Assembly (NCBI RefSeq): GCF_030272615.1
Contig: NC_081405.1
Span: 317,679,041-317,743,040 of the forward strand
DNA length: 64,000 bases
Direction of reading: 5' to 3'
From: Cryptomeria japonica
Lineage: Eukaryota; Streptophyta; Pinopsida; Cupressales; Cupressaceae
The notes under the pieces are model-generated. The model was not told the origin of the DNA. It did not search any database and saw only the letters and a program-made list of their open reading frames with translations. Position 1 is the stretch's first letter. Each line of letters starts with the position of its first letter. Below, in pieces: positions 11,641-22,500 of the stretch. The position numbers and the translations under genes were made by a program.

Positions 11641-12770
11641 AATAGAACTGGATTGGAGATTGCAACCGGTAATCAGACTAAAGGTAATATCTTTCATTTG
11701 AACAACAGTGATAAGACATGCTTGATTGCACATATTGATGAAAGTTGGTTATGGCATAAGAGACTCTGTGCATAAGAGACTCTGTCATATAAATTTTGAT
11801 TGCATTGTAAATATCAGTTCAACTAAGGCAGTAAGGGATTTACCTAAGATTGTGAAACCTCATAATCTAGTATGTAAGGAATGTCAAATAGGAAAGCAAG
11901 TTAGAACAACCTTTAAGAGTATTTCTGAGAAATCTAATAATGTTCTTGATTTAATTCATACTGACTTGTGTGGTCGAGAAAGAACAAGTAGTCTACAGAG
12001 AGATAGGTATTTTATGCTAATTATTGATGATTATTCTAGAATGTATTGGGTTACTTTTCTTAGGGAGAAATTGGAAGCCTTTGGAAAATTCAAATTATTC
12101 AAGGCAATGATAGTGAATGAAACTGGTAGAAAAATAAAAATTTTGAGATCTAACCAAGGAGGAGAATTTACATCTAAGGAATTTAATACATTCTATGAAG
12201 TGAATGGAATCAAAAGACAACTATCCGCACCCTCGGACACCTCAGTAGAATGGAATTATGAAAATGAAGAACATAACTATTCTGGAAGCAACTAGAAGCA
12301 TGATATTAGAAGCAAATCTACCTCATGTGTAGTGAAGAGAAGTAGTGAATACAATGGTTTACACTATCAACAAAGTTCACATAAAAGGTGAAATCGGTAA
12401 GACCCCTTATGAACTATTGTTTGGTAATACTCCTACTCTTAAATACTTCAGAATATTTGGAAGTAAATGCTATATTCAGAGAGATGAGTATGTAGGTAAA
12501 TTTGATCCTAGAAGTGATGAAAGAGTATTTCTTGGTTATTCATCTAAGAGAAAGGCATATAGATGTTTTAATAAAAGATTGTAGAAGATCATTGAGAGTG
12601 CTAATGTGAAGATAGATGAACACTTTAGAGGAAATTCAAGGTCTATAGATTCTGAACCAGCAATTGAGATGATCATAAATGAACCAATACATAATGCACC
12701 GGTACAGAATGTAGATCCAGTCACACCGGCATCATCAAAGAATTACATAGTGACTGAAGAACAATAGCAT
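11641..12770 (+). pseudogene. Element B GAG-pre-integrase and integrase
   Basis: The His/Cys zinc-binding block (HKRLCHIN and later CKECQIGK) is followed by the integrase core. The first catalytic Asp is present in HTDLCG. The second motif reads RSNQGGEF instead of RSDxGGEF, so Asp is Asn. The third region is frameshifted, and the expected Glu reads as Lys in NGIMKMKN. The C-terminal block with PYELLFGNTP and VFLGYSSK is recognisable (12345-12584). A short tandem duplication (GCATAAGAGACTCTGT unit) sits at about 11755-11785. The integrase is catalytically dead. Confidence 0.8.
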
Positions 12771-14429
12771 GTGAATAAACCCAGGTATGTAAGACTGAAT
12801 CACTTAGAAAATAAGATAATTGGGAATAAGTATCAAGGTGTTATGACAAGAGGAAGACTGGCAAATGAAGAGGTATGCTTAATTTCTCAAATTGAACCAG
12901 CATCTGTTATTGAAGCATGTCAAGATGAACATTGGATAAAAGCAATGGAAGATGAATTAGAACAAATTGAAAAGAACAATACATGGACATTAGTTCCCCG
13001 ACCTAAAGACAAAAATATAATTGGATCTAAATGGGTATTCAAAAAAAAACTTAATGAAGATGATTAGGTAATTAGAAACAAAGCAATATTAGTTTGTAAT
13101 GGTTATTCATAGAAGGAGGCAATTGATTATAATGAAACCTTTGCACCGGTAGCTATAATTGAGGTAGTTAGGTTATTTCTTACATTTGCAACTCATAAGA
13201 ACTATAAAGTATATCAGATGGATGTAAAATGTGCATTTCTGAATGGTGATCTTCAAGAGGAAGTTTACATTGAACAACCTGATGGATTTTCATTGACAAA
13301 TGATAAAGATATGGTTTGCAGATTAAGGAAAGCTTTGTATGGATTGAAGCAAGCTCCTTGAGCTTGGTATGCTAGATTGGACAAATATATTTTGAAGCTT
13401 GGTTACACTAAAGGTAATGCTGACAACAACTTATATTTCAAAGTGACTGATGAAGACATCTTGGTTATTGAAGTTTTTGTTGATGATATCATTTTTGGAG
13501 GAGAAGATGGATTGTGTAAGGAATTTGCTAACAAGATGTAGGAAGAATTTGAAATGTCTATCATTGGGGAGATAAAATTCTTTTAACGATTGCAGATTTC
13601 ACAAAAAGATAGAGGTATATTCATATTTCAAAAAAAATACTTGAAGGAAATATTGAAGAAATTTGGTATGGAAAACTCTAAACCAGTAAGTACTCCTATG
13701 TCTACAACTAATAAATTGTCATTGAAGGATGATTCAACTCTCGTTAATCCGAAAAGATACAAATCTATGATTTGAGGTTTACTGTATTTGACACAAAAGA
13801 GACCTGATATAATGAATGCAATATGTATTGTTTCAAGATTTCAGAGTAATCCTAAAGAAAATCATGTATCAACAATAAAAAGTATTTTTCGGTATCTACG
13901 AGGCACAACAAATCTTGATTTATGGTACCCTAAAGATGAAAAATCTGATTTATGTGCATACACCAATACAAACTGGGTAGGAGATGTAGATGATAGAAAG
14001 AGTGCCACTGGCAGAGAATTCTTTCTTGGTAGCAGATTGATTTTATGGATAAGCAAGAAGAAAAGTTGTACATCATTATCAACAGTAGAATCAGAATATG
14101 TTGCAGAAACAACTAATTGTACTCAGGTATTATGTATTAAGCAAATGTTGAAGGACATAAAGGTAAAATGCAAATAACCTATAATCATTTATTGTGATAA
14201 TTCAGCAACAATTGATATATCAAAGAATCTGGTATTTCACTCTGAGACTAAGCATGTTTCTATCAAATATAACTTTCTGAAAGAGAATGTTGAAGCAAAA
14301 GAAGTAAGATTCGTTTATGTGAATACTAAAGAGAAGATTGTAGATATCTTTACAAAGCCTTTGCCTAATGAAACCTTTGAATATCTCAAAGATAAGCTTG
14401 GGGCAATACCCTCACTAGCAAAGACTTAG
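12771..14429 (+). pseudogene. Element B reverse transcriptase and RNase H
   Basis: The copia reverse transcriptase landmarks appear in order: NNTWTLVPRP, SKWVFKKK, VYQMDVKCAFLNG, ALYGLKQAP, then the catalytic FVDDIIFGG (about 13474-13500). RNase H follows with GTTNLDLWYP, WVGDVDDRKS and the SLSTVESEY motif, ending at a TAG at 14427-14429. At least six in-frame stops interrupt it (for example after ALYGLKQAP, a TGA in place of the conserved Arg, and near 13070, 13110, 13540, 13585 and 13774). It is a complete but silent domain set. Confidence 0.85.
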
Positions 14430-14763
14430 ATGATTGAATATTGGCATCAAACCGACTAGAACTAACAGAGAAATATTTTTCATGACTTTGATGGAGGAGA
14501 TCTACTTCTCAGGGGGAGTAGTTGGTTGTATGTTCTAGTATTTATTCTTAATTTCTTTGGAACTTTATGTCAAAGGGGGAGAGATAGCTATGGAAAAACA
14601 CTATTCTTTTGGAGAGATTATTCATTGAGTGAGAGATATATACTCTCTGCATTTTGGTTTTGATTTTTGGTATTGATCTATTTTGGAGATTGTTGGTTTT
14701 TGGTTTTTGGCATTCTGTTTTGGCACTTAGATGTTTTTTCCATCTAGTGTTGTCATCAATGCC

Positions 14764-14775
14764 AAAGGGGGATAT
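14764..14775 (+). promoter_or_regulatory. Element B polypurine tract
   Basis: AAAGGGGGATAT immediately precedes the 3' LTR start TGTTTGTATT, the expected plus-strand priming site. A similar purine run at about 14573-14583 is a second, internal candidate. Confidence 0.8.
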
Positions 14776-15210
14776 TGTTTGTATTATGGATGTGTTACAT
14801 TAGTTTTTTCATTGATGTCAACACTTATCCTTCTGGAGATCTATGGTTATGTTGATCCAGCATATTATATTCACCGGCAAGGTTAGTGACTTATGCATGG
14901 TCACTGGTATATGCTCACCGACATGTTATATGGCTTACCGACATAGATGATGATTTTTTATCAGCTAGAGATCACTTGATTATGTCAAATACATGGTTTG
15001 GATACTTGGTTTTAGTGTTTTGGTTATTGATCTAATCGGGTTGACATATTTGTTGTTAGCGATAGATTGGTCTAGGTTATGGACCGGTATGTGTTATCTA
15101 TTCCAGATCAGCATGGCACATTATGGAGATGATTTATTGATTGGATATTGTTGTAAATGTATTGAGCCAACATGATACATCACATCAATCTCACTTTTTT
15201 GTAATTGATT
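14776..15210 (+). repeat. Element B 3' LTR, truncated
   Basis: It aligns with the first ~440 bp of the 5' LTR and then stops within GTAATTGATT, where repeat R copy 2 begins. The remaining ~640 bp of LTR are absent. Confidence 0.85.
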
Positions 15211-15962
15211 TGGCAAATTCAATTCCTAATATAGATAATGCAATGAGCTTTTCCAACATGTTGAAATGGGTTTACAAACAAGATATTTTAGGTTTCCACT
15301 ATCAATAATCTTTAAAAGTATTTTGGATTAAAGAGTTAGTTCCATCATAATTTATTATTATTGAGCTTCTTTATCGCTTATCAATATTCACATTGATGAA
15401 GATAGACTTCGAAAATAATCACACATTTAATTCTACTAAATTATTTCTTTTCTATAGTAGGACAATTAAAAACTAACACTTAACCTTTATTTGGTAGAAA
15501 TTTATCTTTTATTGCTATCAAATAAATCTTGAAGATATTTATTTCTTGAACTTCTATGCAAAGATGATGGAACTTAATTTAATTTAAACTATTTACAATC
15601 TTTAGTATCTATAAGATTTAAATCAATACATTCATACTTGGCTTTGGGAGGTAACTATAAGTCTTTTTTTTCTGTTTAAAAGTCATATATCTTGAACTAT
15701 ATATTATTATAGTAAAAGTAGGTATATTTTAAAGATAATTACAACTAATAAGATATCAAAGCAGTTGCAAAAACAATATTTAATAGAGGCTAAAACAACC
15801 AACCTAAAAAACCTATACAAAACCAAAAACCATCTAAAAAATCCCTAATATCAGACTATACATACTATATCATTGAAAATATACAACATAGGATAGTTGA
15901 AAAAATGAAAAATTTGAAAAAACATAATACTACAACTATATATTGGTGAATTTTTACCCGTT
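15211..15962 (+). repeat. Flanking repeat R, copy 2 (apparent empty site)
   Basis: It starts at TGGCAAATTCAATTCC, matching 8306, and matches copy 1 to its end at ACCCGTT. Where copy 1 meets the B LTR, copy 2 instead runs on into TCTTCTTTGTCCTCC, so it looks like the locus without the element. About 165 bp of unassigned DNA then leads to element C. Confidence 0.8.
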
Positions 15963-16126
15963 TCTTCTTTGTCCTCCGTTTTCCCCTCAAAATATTTGTC
16001 TTTAAACTGGTAACCCACATAGTACCCTTGATGCTTTGTTTTGACATATTTCCTAAAATAGTGTTTTCCTAACCTCTATGGATGAGATTTGTGCAAGAAA
16101 ATGTTGCAAGTTTTATTAGAATGAGT

Positions 16127-17253
16127 TGTTGATGTGTTGGCATTGATGTCAACATGATTTTCTTGTCATAAGTGACTAATTGTTATGATTGATATTGAGG
16201 TTCATGTGAAATTGTGTTGGTAGATTTTCCCCACATATATTTTATATTGCATATCTATTCATGCAATTTGGCTATGTTGTAAAGTAGTGTTTAGAGGTGT
16301 TATATTAAGCATTTGGTGCTCTGGTTTGTAGTGCTAAATAAGTTGCATTCACTAGTATGTGTGACAGTGTTTGATAGTGTTTATGTGTGAAATGCATGCT
16401 TTGCATTTCTCCGTGTTATGGTTTCTGGTGTTGTGGTTTTTGGAGCTAAGTTGATAATGTCCATAGCTTCATTTTGTTTATCTAGCTCACGCTTTCAGGT
16501 TTAAAAACCATGATTTCAATGTTTGATGGTGTTTACTATATGTTTGGCCGACATAATGTGAATTTTGTTCAATTAAGATGGTTAGTCAACCTTGGGAGAA
16601 TTTACAGATGTAAGTATGATATAAATAAAGGATAATATTTTGAGGATGGTGTGTGTGCATATGTGGAAGAGAGAATGAATTTGTTTCATGAAAGAGAGTT
16701 AAATGTGATGAATGTGTGTGAAAGAGGACCTATCTCCTTGATTAGTTGATTAGTGTTGTTTGAGTTGTTGAAAAATGTTGAGCACTGTGGACATTCATGT
16801 GTTAGCTAACAAAAGTAGTGAAGGTATCTATAGATATTACAATTTCAAGGGTGCATCGGTGGTGGATTCTTTCTCTTTTATTCTTCTTAATTTGGGCGGT
16901 GAGCCCTTCGATAGTGAGCATTTCTTTCTTTCCTTTGGGCAGTGAGACCCTGATAGTAAGCCTTTCTTTATGAAAATCACCTTAGCCAGTGTCACCCATA
17001 ACAAGTGTTCATATAATGAGAACATCATTCTCTGTGAGTTTTCCCCTAACAAGGTTTTCCACATAAAATTTGGTGTTTCATTGCGTATGGTATGTTTTTA
17101 TTTTCATTTTCTTTCATGCTCATATCTTTTTGTGGATTAAGTGATAAAGTTGAGTTGCTAAGGATATTATTTAAAGAAAAGTTTTAAGATTTTTTTGTAC
17201 AACTAATTCACTTCCCCCCCTCTCAGTTGTCTTGTGCATTAGAATATTCAACA
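16127..17253 (+). repeat. Element C 5' LTR
   Basis: About 1.13 kb with perfect 6-bp inverted ends (TGTTGA at 16127 and TCAACA ending at 17253), directly before the primer-binding site. It ends in the T/C-rich CCCCCCCTCTCAGTTG-type stretch seen in the other copia LTRs of this window. Confidence 0.85.
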
Positions 17254-17255
17254 AT

Positions 17256-17267
17256 TGGTATCAGAGA
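17256..17267 (+). promoter_or_regulatory. Element C primer-binding site
   Basis: TGGTATCAGAGA, initiator Met-tRNA type, two bases after the LTR end. Confidence 0.85.
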
Positions 17268-17334
17268 CTTGATTCCTTGGAGAAGAGCTTAACCACTTGA
17301 CGAGATCTTGATAGTGCACAAACTAACAATCCCT

Positions 17335-17569
17335 ATGTTTGATGGATCTAACTATGCTTTCTAGAAAGTGAAGATGTAAGGTTACCTGATTTCTCATGGC
17401 TATGAAGTTTGAAAGTCTGTTACATAAAAGTACACTAAACCGCACAATGGGGTGAACACTCTGGATGAGATAAAGGAATTTGAAGACAATGAGAAGGCAA
17501 GGTTTTCTATTTTTAGTGCTCTTTCTAATACTAAATTAAAAAAAGTTGTATGTTTGAAATTTTCGTATA
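17335..17569 (+). pseudogene. Element C gag, first part
   Basis: It reads MFDGSNYAF followed by a stop, then KVKM, more stops, and an open stretch ending in SALSNTKLKKVVCLKF. This is the N-terminal copia gag. It is cut at the GTATA target site (17565-17569) by insertion of element D and continues at 25384. Confidence 0.7.
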
Positions 17570-18799
17570 TGTAAAGCGGAAAATCGCGGTCGAACCCTAG
17601 TTGGTCTCCCCTCTTCTAACTCCGAGGAGAGAGAAAGGAGGTTCGCTAGGATTCGATGGGTTTTCACATAGGGGGAAGACTTTACATTCAAAAGAGGGGT
17701 TGAAACTCATAAGATTCAATCCCACACAATGTAAGATTGGATGCTAAATGAATTTCAAGGGTTAGGAAAGCAAGGCTACCCTCTTTTGTAAAGAATGTTG
17801 ATTAAGGAAATTAAGCTAAGGATGCATAGAAAGTCATAAAGATTCGCTTATAAACTGAGTTTAGGTTATAGGATGAAGCTGCGGACCTGGAATTAGCAGT
17901 AGAATGTCAATACGACACTGTCCTGCAAATTTGAGAAAAAGTTGTCGGGACGATGGCGCCCGGCGCCACGGTCCTCCGAAAAATCTGCGAAACGAAGGGG
18001 GATATGTTCGTCTCTGCACAAGGATTCCAGATCTTCAATCTCAGCTGCGTACCTGCAACCTACACACAGAAAAGCGAAGACGATTGGGGGGTTAGGGATT
18101 AGGGGTTTGCCTTTAGGTCAAACCCCTGTTTTGGAATTAACCAAGAAATGAGCAAGTGCTGTAAATGTAAATGACTGTAATGTAAAACAAGTACTAATAC
18201 CTTGTTCTAAGGATGTTTGTATCCTTATGTGCAAAGGTTTAGATGTTGTATGTTGCATGTAATAAGTGATCTCCTCTTCAATGGTTGAATCCTTGACTTG
18301 AATGCAACACTTAGCCTTGAATGGAGACTTGAAATGATCAATTGCTTGAAGGAATGCTTGAATGCTTGAATGTTTGAGTATAGTTTCCACGCTTTGTACA
18401 CATATCCCCTTCATCTGCCAAATGAGAGAGAAAATGTAGTTTATATACTTGTCAATTAGGGTTGATAGACTGATTTTCCTGACCTTAGGCCGACCAGGGA
18501 AGTATGTTTCCAAATTGCAATCAAAAAGACCCGAGCCCCTTAGGAAACCGGGCCCAAAATAGGACCCAGGGACCAGGGCGCTGGGCGCCCCGGTCCTGAG
18601 GGACCAGGGCGCTGGGCGCTCTGGTCCCACCTCCGGGACAGTGGGGTGCAAGGAGGTTCAGGCCAATGGTGCTTGAAAAATGCAGTTTTCAGTGTCGTGA
18701 GCAAGTTTTGGGGTCTCCATTCAGGTTGCGTGTTGCGTCGCCATCCTGAAGACCGAAATGCAGTCGAAATTGCAAGTGTCACAATTTTAGGACGCTACA
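17570..18799 (-). repeat. Element D 3' LTR
   Basis: TGTAAAGC...GCTACA read on the plus strand. Compared with the other LTR it has an extra ~30-bp copy of a GC-rich unit (GACCAGGGCGCTGGGCGC) at about 18570-18625, and lacks a short insertion near 18250. It contains a near-palindrome GGCGCCCGGCGCC at 17955-17967. Confidence 0.9.
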
Positions 18800-18814
18800 T
18801 TTAGCCCCCACTTT
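18800..18814 (-). promoter_or_regulatory. Element D polypurine tract
   Basis: The minus strand reads AAAGTGGGGGCTAAA directly before the 3' LTR, the form typical of the Tat/Ogre side of Ty3/gypsy. It fixes the element on the minus strand. Confidence 0.8.
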
Positions 18815-19103
18815 AGCGGGAGTATGTAAGCTCATACTTCCGGTAAAGTACAAGGAAACAACATTGAAAGACTTTCACCACGTCAAGGAGGCAAGATACA
18901 CCAAGCCCCCAGTGGACTAAGGATCTTACGACTTCGATTGACAAAGTAAAAGGGAAGATCACGAGGAAGAACCATGACTGTCAGTAGTAAGGTTCCCTCA
19001 CTATGAGTCATGCAAAAGAAATACCAAAAATCTTCAAGACAAAGCTAAGTTTGCCAAGAAATTTTCAAGTACCTTTGAAAGGATAAACAGGGTGTATGCC
19101 CCC

Positions 19104-19155
19104 CTACGTTAAAACGATCGCACATGCCTCAACGGGGGTGATTGTTTTAACGTAG
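19104..19155 (-). other. Hairpin in element D 3' untranslated region
   Basis: CTACGTTAAAACGATC at 19104-19119 pairs with GATTGTTTTAACGTAG at 19140-19155 (15 of 16 positions, one mismatch) around a 20-nt loop. It lies between the ORF stop and the polypurine tract, so it could act in RNA 3' end formation, stability or packaging. The role is a guess. Confidence 0.6.
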
Positions 19156-19536
19156 TGATACACATAAGAAATGAGAAAGGAAAGGAGCACATTATCGCAA
19201 AGATTTAGCCCCCAAGTGTGAGATAAACCCAAGGATAATAAACACAAAGCACGGGGTGACTTCGCTTTCCTCAGGGTCAGTATGCTGTATGATAAGTCAT
19301 GTATATATATCATATGTATGTATGCATAATTGTTCTTCATTCCCCAATCAAGGAAGGTCACCTAGAAGAAGGGAACACATGTGTCTTTTGAGTCAACATG
19401 AGAGAGACCAAAGAGATCTCAATGCTTTGCATCGTCCTCAAGTAGACAACACTAAGGACGACAAATAGAAGAATGAGAATAACATATAGAAGAAGTAACA
19501 AAAGGGAGGGGGAGAGAATCTGCCATGCTAATGTAA

Positions 19537-22500
19537 CTAGTCTAGCATGTCATCTACCCCCCGATCTTGCTGATCAATGTTTCGGGAAGGCAGGGAACAC
19601 GCTAGAGGAGGAACATCCAACATAGCAGATGGAGCTATCACAAGATCCAAACAAGGGCTATGTTCATGTTCCAAGCCACATTGTTCTTGTCTAGGAGCTA
19701 GGATAAGTGCTTTAGAAAATTCATTAGATAAATGGTTATCAACATCAACAAGTTCATATTCACTATCAGAAGCAAGAGGAGTAACATTTTCATCATGCAT
19801 AACATTTTCATCTATATCATCATCAAGATTTATAAAAATTGGATCTTTAACTCGCACAAGATCAAGACCATCATGCATCTTATGTTTAGGAAATTTAGGC
19901 TCAATATCCGACTGAGGAGAAAATGGAATAATGCTTGTTGAAGGTGTTTTTGGAGATTGTAAAGTTTGAGAAGCAGCTGCTTGAGCCCTAAGACGACGCT
20001 TTCGTCGGTGTTCCCATGCAGAACGATTACGTCTAGTCTTAGTAGGAAGTGTAGAAGATAGAGGAGGAGGAATGTTCTCATCCTTATCACTTGGATGTTT
20101 AGGTTGTGGTCTCTTAGGCTGGAAAATAGGAGAAGAAGAAGGTCTCTTCTCTCTATAAAAAGGAGGAGGAACTGCTCCATATAAGGGAAGAATATTTGGT
20201 TTAGGAAGAAGACCAAGTCCATCATGACGAGGAGGTATAGGTCTATTTTTAGAAGATTTATTAGGCATAGACATAGTCACATCCATGGGGACGGGTTGGG
20301 AATCTTCTTGGGGAAAGACATTAGTTTTGTCTTTCAAAGGAAGAATTTCCTTCTCAAGAATGATAGGAATGTCAAGTTTAGGTGTTCTAGGTTCACTTAG
20401 AGATAGGATCATATCTGTTTTCCACTTTTGATAAGATTTGAAAAGATGATCACTTCGCGGAGGAAGAGATTGGAATTGTTTGGGCCAAAAGTAATCAATA
20501 GGAACACTAGAGGTTCTTTCGGCTGGTTTAAAGAGACTATGATTGACAGTAACAACTTCACCATTATGGGGAAATTTTAAACACTTATGAATAGGAGAAG
20601 CAATAGCTTTCATGGAAGATAGCCAAGGATAGCCAAGCTTCACACGAAATTGTTCGGAAGAAGGAATAATAGCAAAGTTCACATCAAGAGATTTATTATG
20701 GACCTCAATAGGCAATGTAATAGAACCAATTGCAGGAGAAGAAAATGCATCAAATAATTTCACAATCACATCTGTTTTGTCATAGATCACTTGATTCAAT
20801 TGCAAAGTAAAAAGAAATTCTTCAGTAATAACATTAACCATGCACGAAGGATCAATAAGCACTCCACGGCAAGGTGTATTTTTTACTTTTGCAACTATGT
20901 ATAAAGGACCATCAGGTGCTCTAATGGTTTCACTAGAATCAAATGTGATGGAAGGTTCTTTAGGGATTTCTTGCTGCTCTACAAAGTTAATCACATTCGG
21001 AGTCATAGACACAAGACCATCAGATGAGAAAGAGGAATCATTAGCCTCAATCGCATTAGAGGTATGAGAGGTATGAGAAGGTAATGGATTAGTAAAAATC
21101 TGAAGATTTTGGTTAGGAGGAGCTATAGATGTGTTGCCTTTATCATTCACTCCAGAAATAGAAATAGTATTATTATCAATCAAATCTTGAATTTTACCCT
21201 TTAAAGAAAAACATTTTTCAGTATCATGCCCAGGCTGACGATGAAAGTGACAAAAAGATTTGTGATCAAAATAAGGTGAAGTAATCTTTGCAGGATCAAT
21301 TTGTCTTATAGGAGGAAGAGTAAGCACATTTTGTCCCAATAACTTATTCATAATATCATGCAATGATTCATTCAAAGGAGTATACTTTCTTTCTTTCCTG
21401 AAAAATTTAGAAATAGGAGGCACACCTGATGCTGCATTCACATTGTTGTTGATGATGTTTTCATTGAATTTGATGGAATCTCTGTTCGGTTTAAACTTCC
21501 CAAATGGTTGTTGACTGCTATCACCCTTATCACTCGGAGCCATAGGATGTGATTGTTCCATTTGACTCACAATCAGTTGATAATTGTGAAGAGTGGCACA
21601 CAACTGTTGGAAAGAAGTAAACTCAAAAAACAGAAGTTTGTCTCGAATATCTTTTTGCAAATTAGAAATAAAGATTCTTTGAATATCACTATCAGGCACT
21701 GGAAAAGAAATTTGAGCATACAAATGCTTATATCTACCAATGAAATCAGTCACTTTTTCTTTAACACCTTGTTTACAATGCATTAAATCAATCAAAGTAA
21801 CTTTAGGACTTATATTGTTTTGAAATTGTTGAATGAAAGCATTTGCAAGTTGTTCGAAAGAAGTAATAGAATAAGAAGGCAACGAGCAATACCATTGTAG
21901 GGCTTTGTCTCTTAATGTTCTGGTGAATAGTTTTGCAAGAAACCTTTGGTCATAAGCAAAATCAGTACATATTGTTTGAAAAGTCTTAACATGTGTTAGA
22001 GGATCTCCTTTACCATTATAAAGCTCCAAATGCGGGATTTCAACATGCTTAGGAGGAATAGCTCGAACAATGTCAAGAGAAAGTGGGCTTGCAACATCAA
22101 ATGTGGGCACACTAAACTTAGATTGATTCATAGAGGCAATTTGTTGCTGTAAAGAAGAGACAGTTTGTGCAAGATTATTAATGGTAGCTTCAGTCGAAGA
22201 GTTCATATTAGGTGTGTTAGATTGAGATGGAGGTGTGATGTTATTGAAAGAAGGTAAAGAGTAAGGTGGTGGGACCCTATGATAGTCAACCATAGGGGAT
22301 GATTGGATAGGAGGAACACTACAAGGAGGAATGGAATGGTTAAATGAATTGCCCCCTTGCGTCATGTTCATTTGTGAAGATGTAATAGGAACACTTATTG
22401 AAGGAAGGAATGAAGAAGTCGGATTGAATGAAGGAATAGGGTTAATTGAAGAAGGAGGATTGCCCCCATGACTAGTGATCACAGGAGGAATGTCTTGTAT

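Larger units (their letters stand above)
9063..15210 (+). mobile_element. Element B: Ty1/copia retrotransposon with truncated 3' LTR
   Basis: Order on the plus strand: 5' LTR, Met-tRNA primer site, gag with zinc knuckle, protease, GAG-pre-integrase, integrase, reverse transcriptase, RNase H, polypurine tract and the first ~435 bp of the 3' LTR. That is the normal copia order. Several frameshifts and stops (TAA, TAG and TGA) make it non-autonomous. The 3' LTR stops at 15210 and is joined directly to the second copy of repeat R, so no target duplication can be read on the right. Confidence 0.9.

Noticed and set aside
14993-15175. 60-codon ORF in the B 3' LTR
   Set aside because: It lies in LTR sequence; the 5' LTR copy is not open.
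8306-15962. Reading the two R copies as LTRs of a larger element containing B
   Set aside because: Copy 2 starts abruptly at a truncated B LTR and copy 1 ends exactly at the B LTR, with no primer site or polypurine tract next to R; the filled/empty junction explains it better.
18118-18782. Two minus-strand ORFs (177 and 80 codons) inside the D LTR
   Set aside because: They lie in untranslated LTR sequence, overlap each other in different frames and show no domain. One is repeated in the other LTR with frame breaks.
19577-21786. Several plus-strand ORFs opposite the D gag frame
   Set aside because: They are antisense shadows of a long, compositionally biased real frame.
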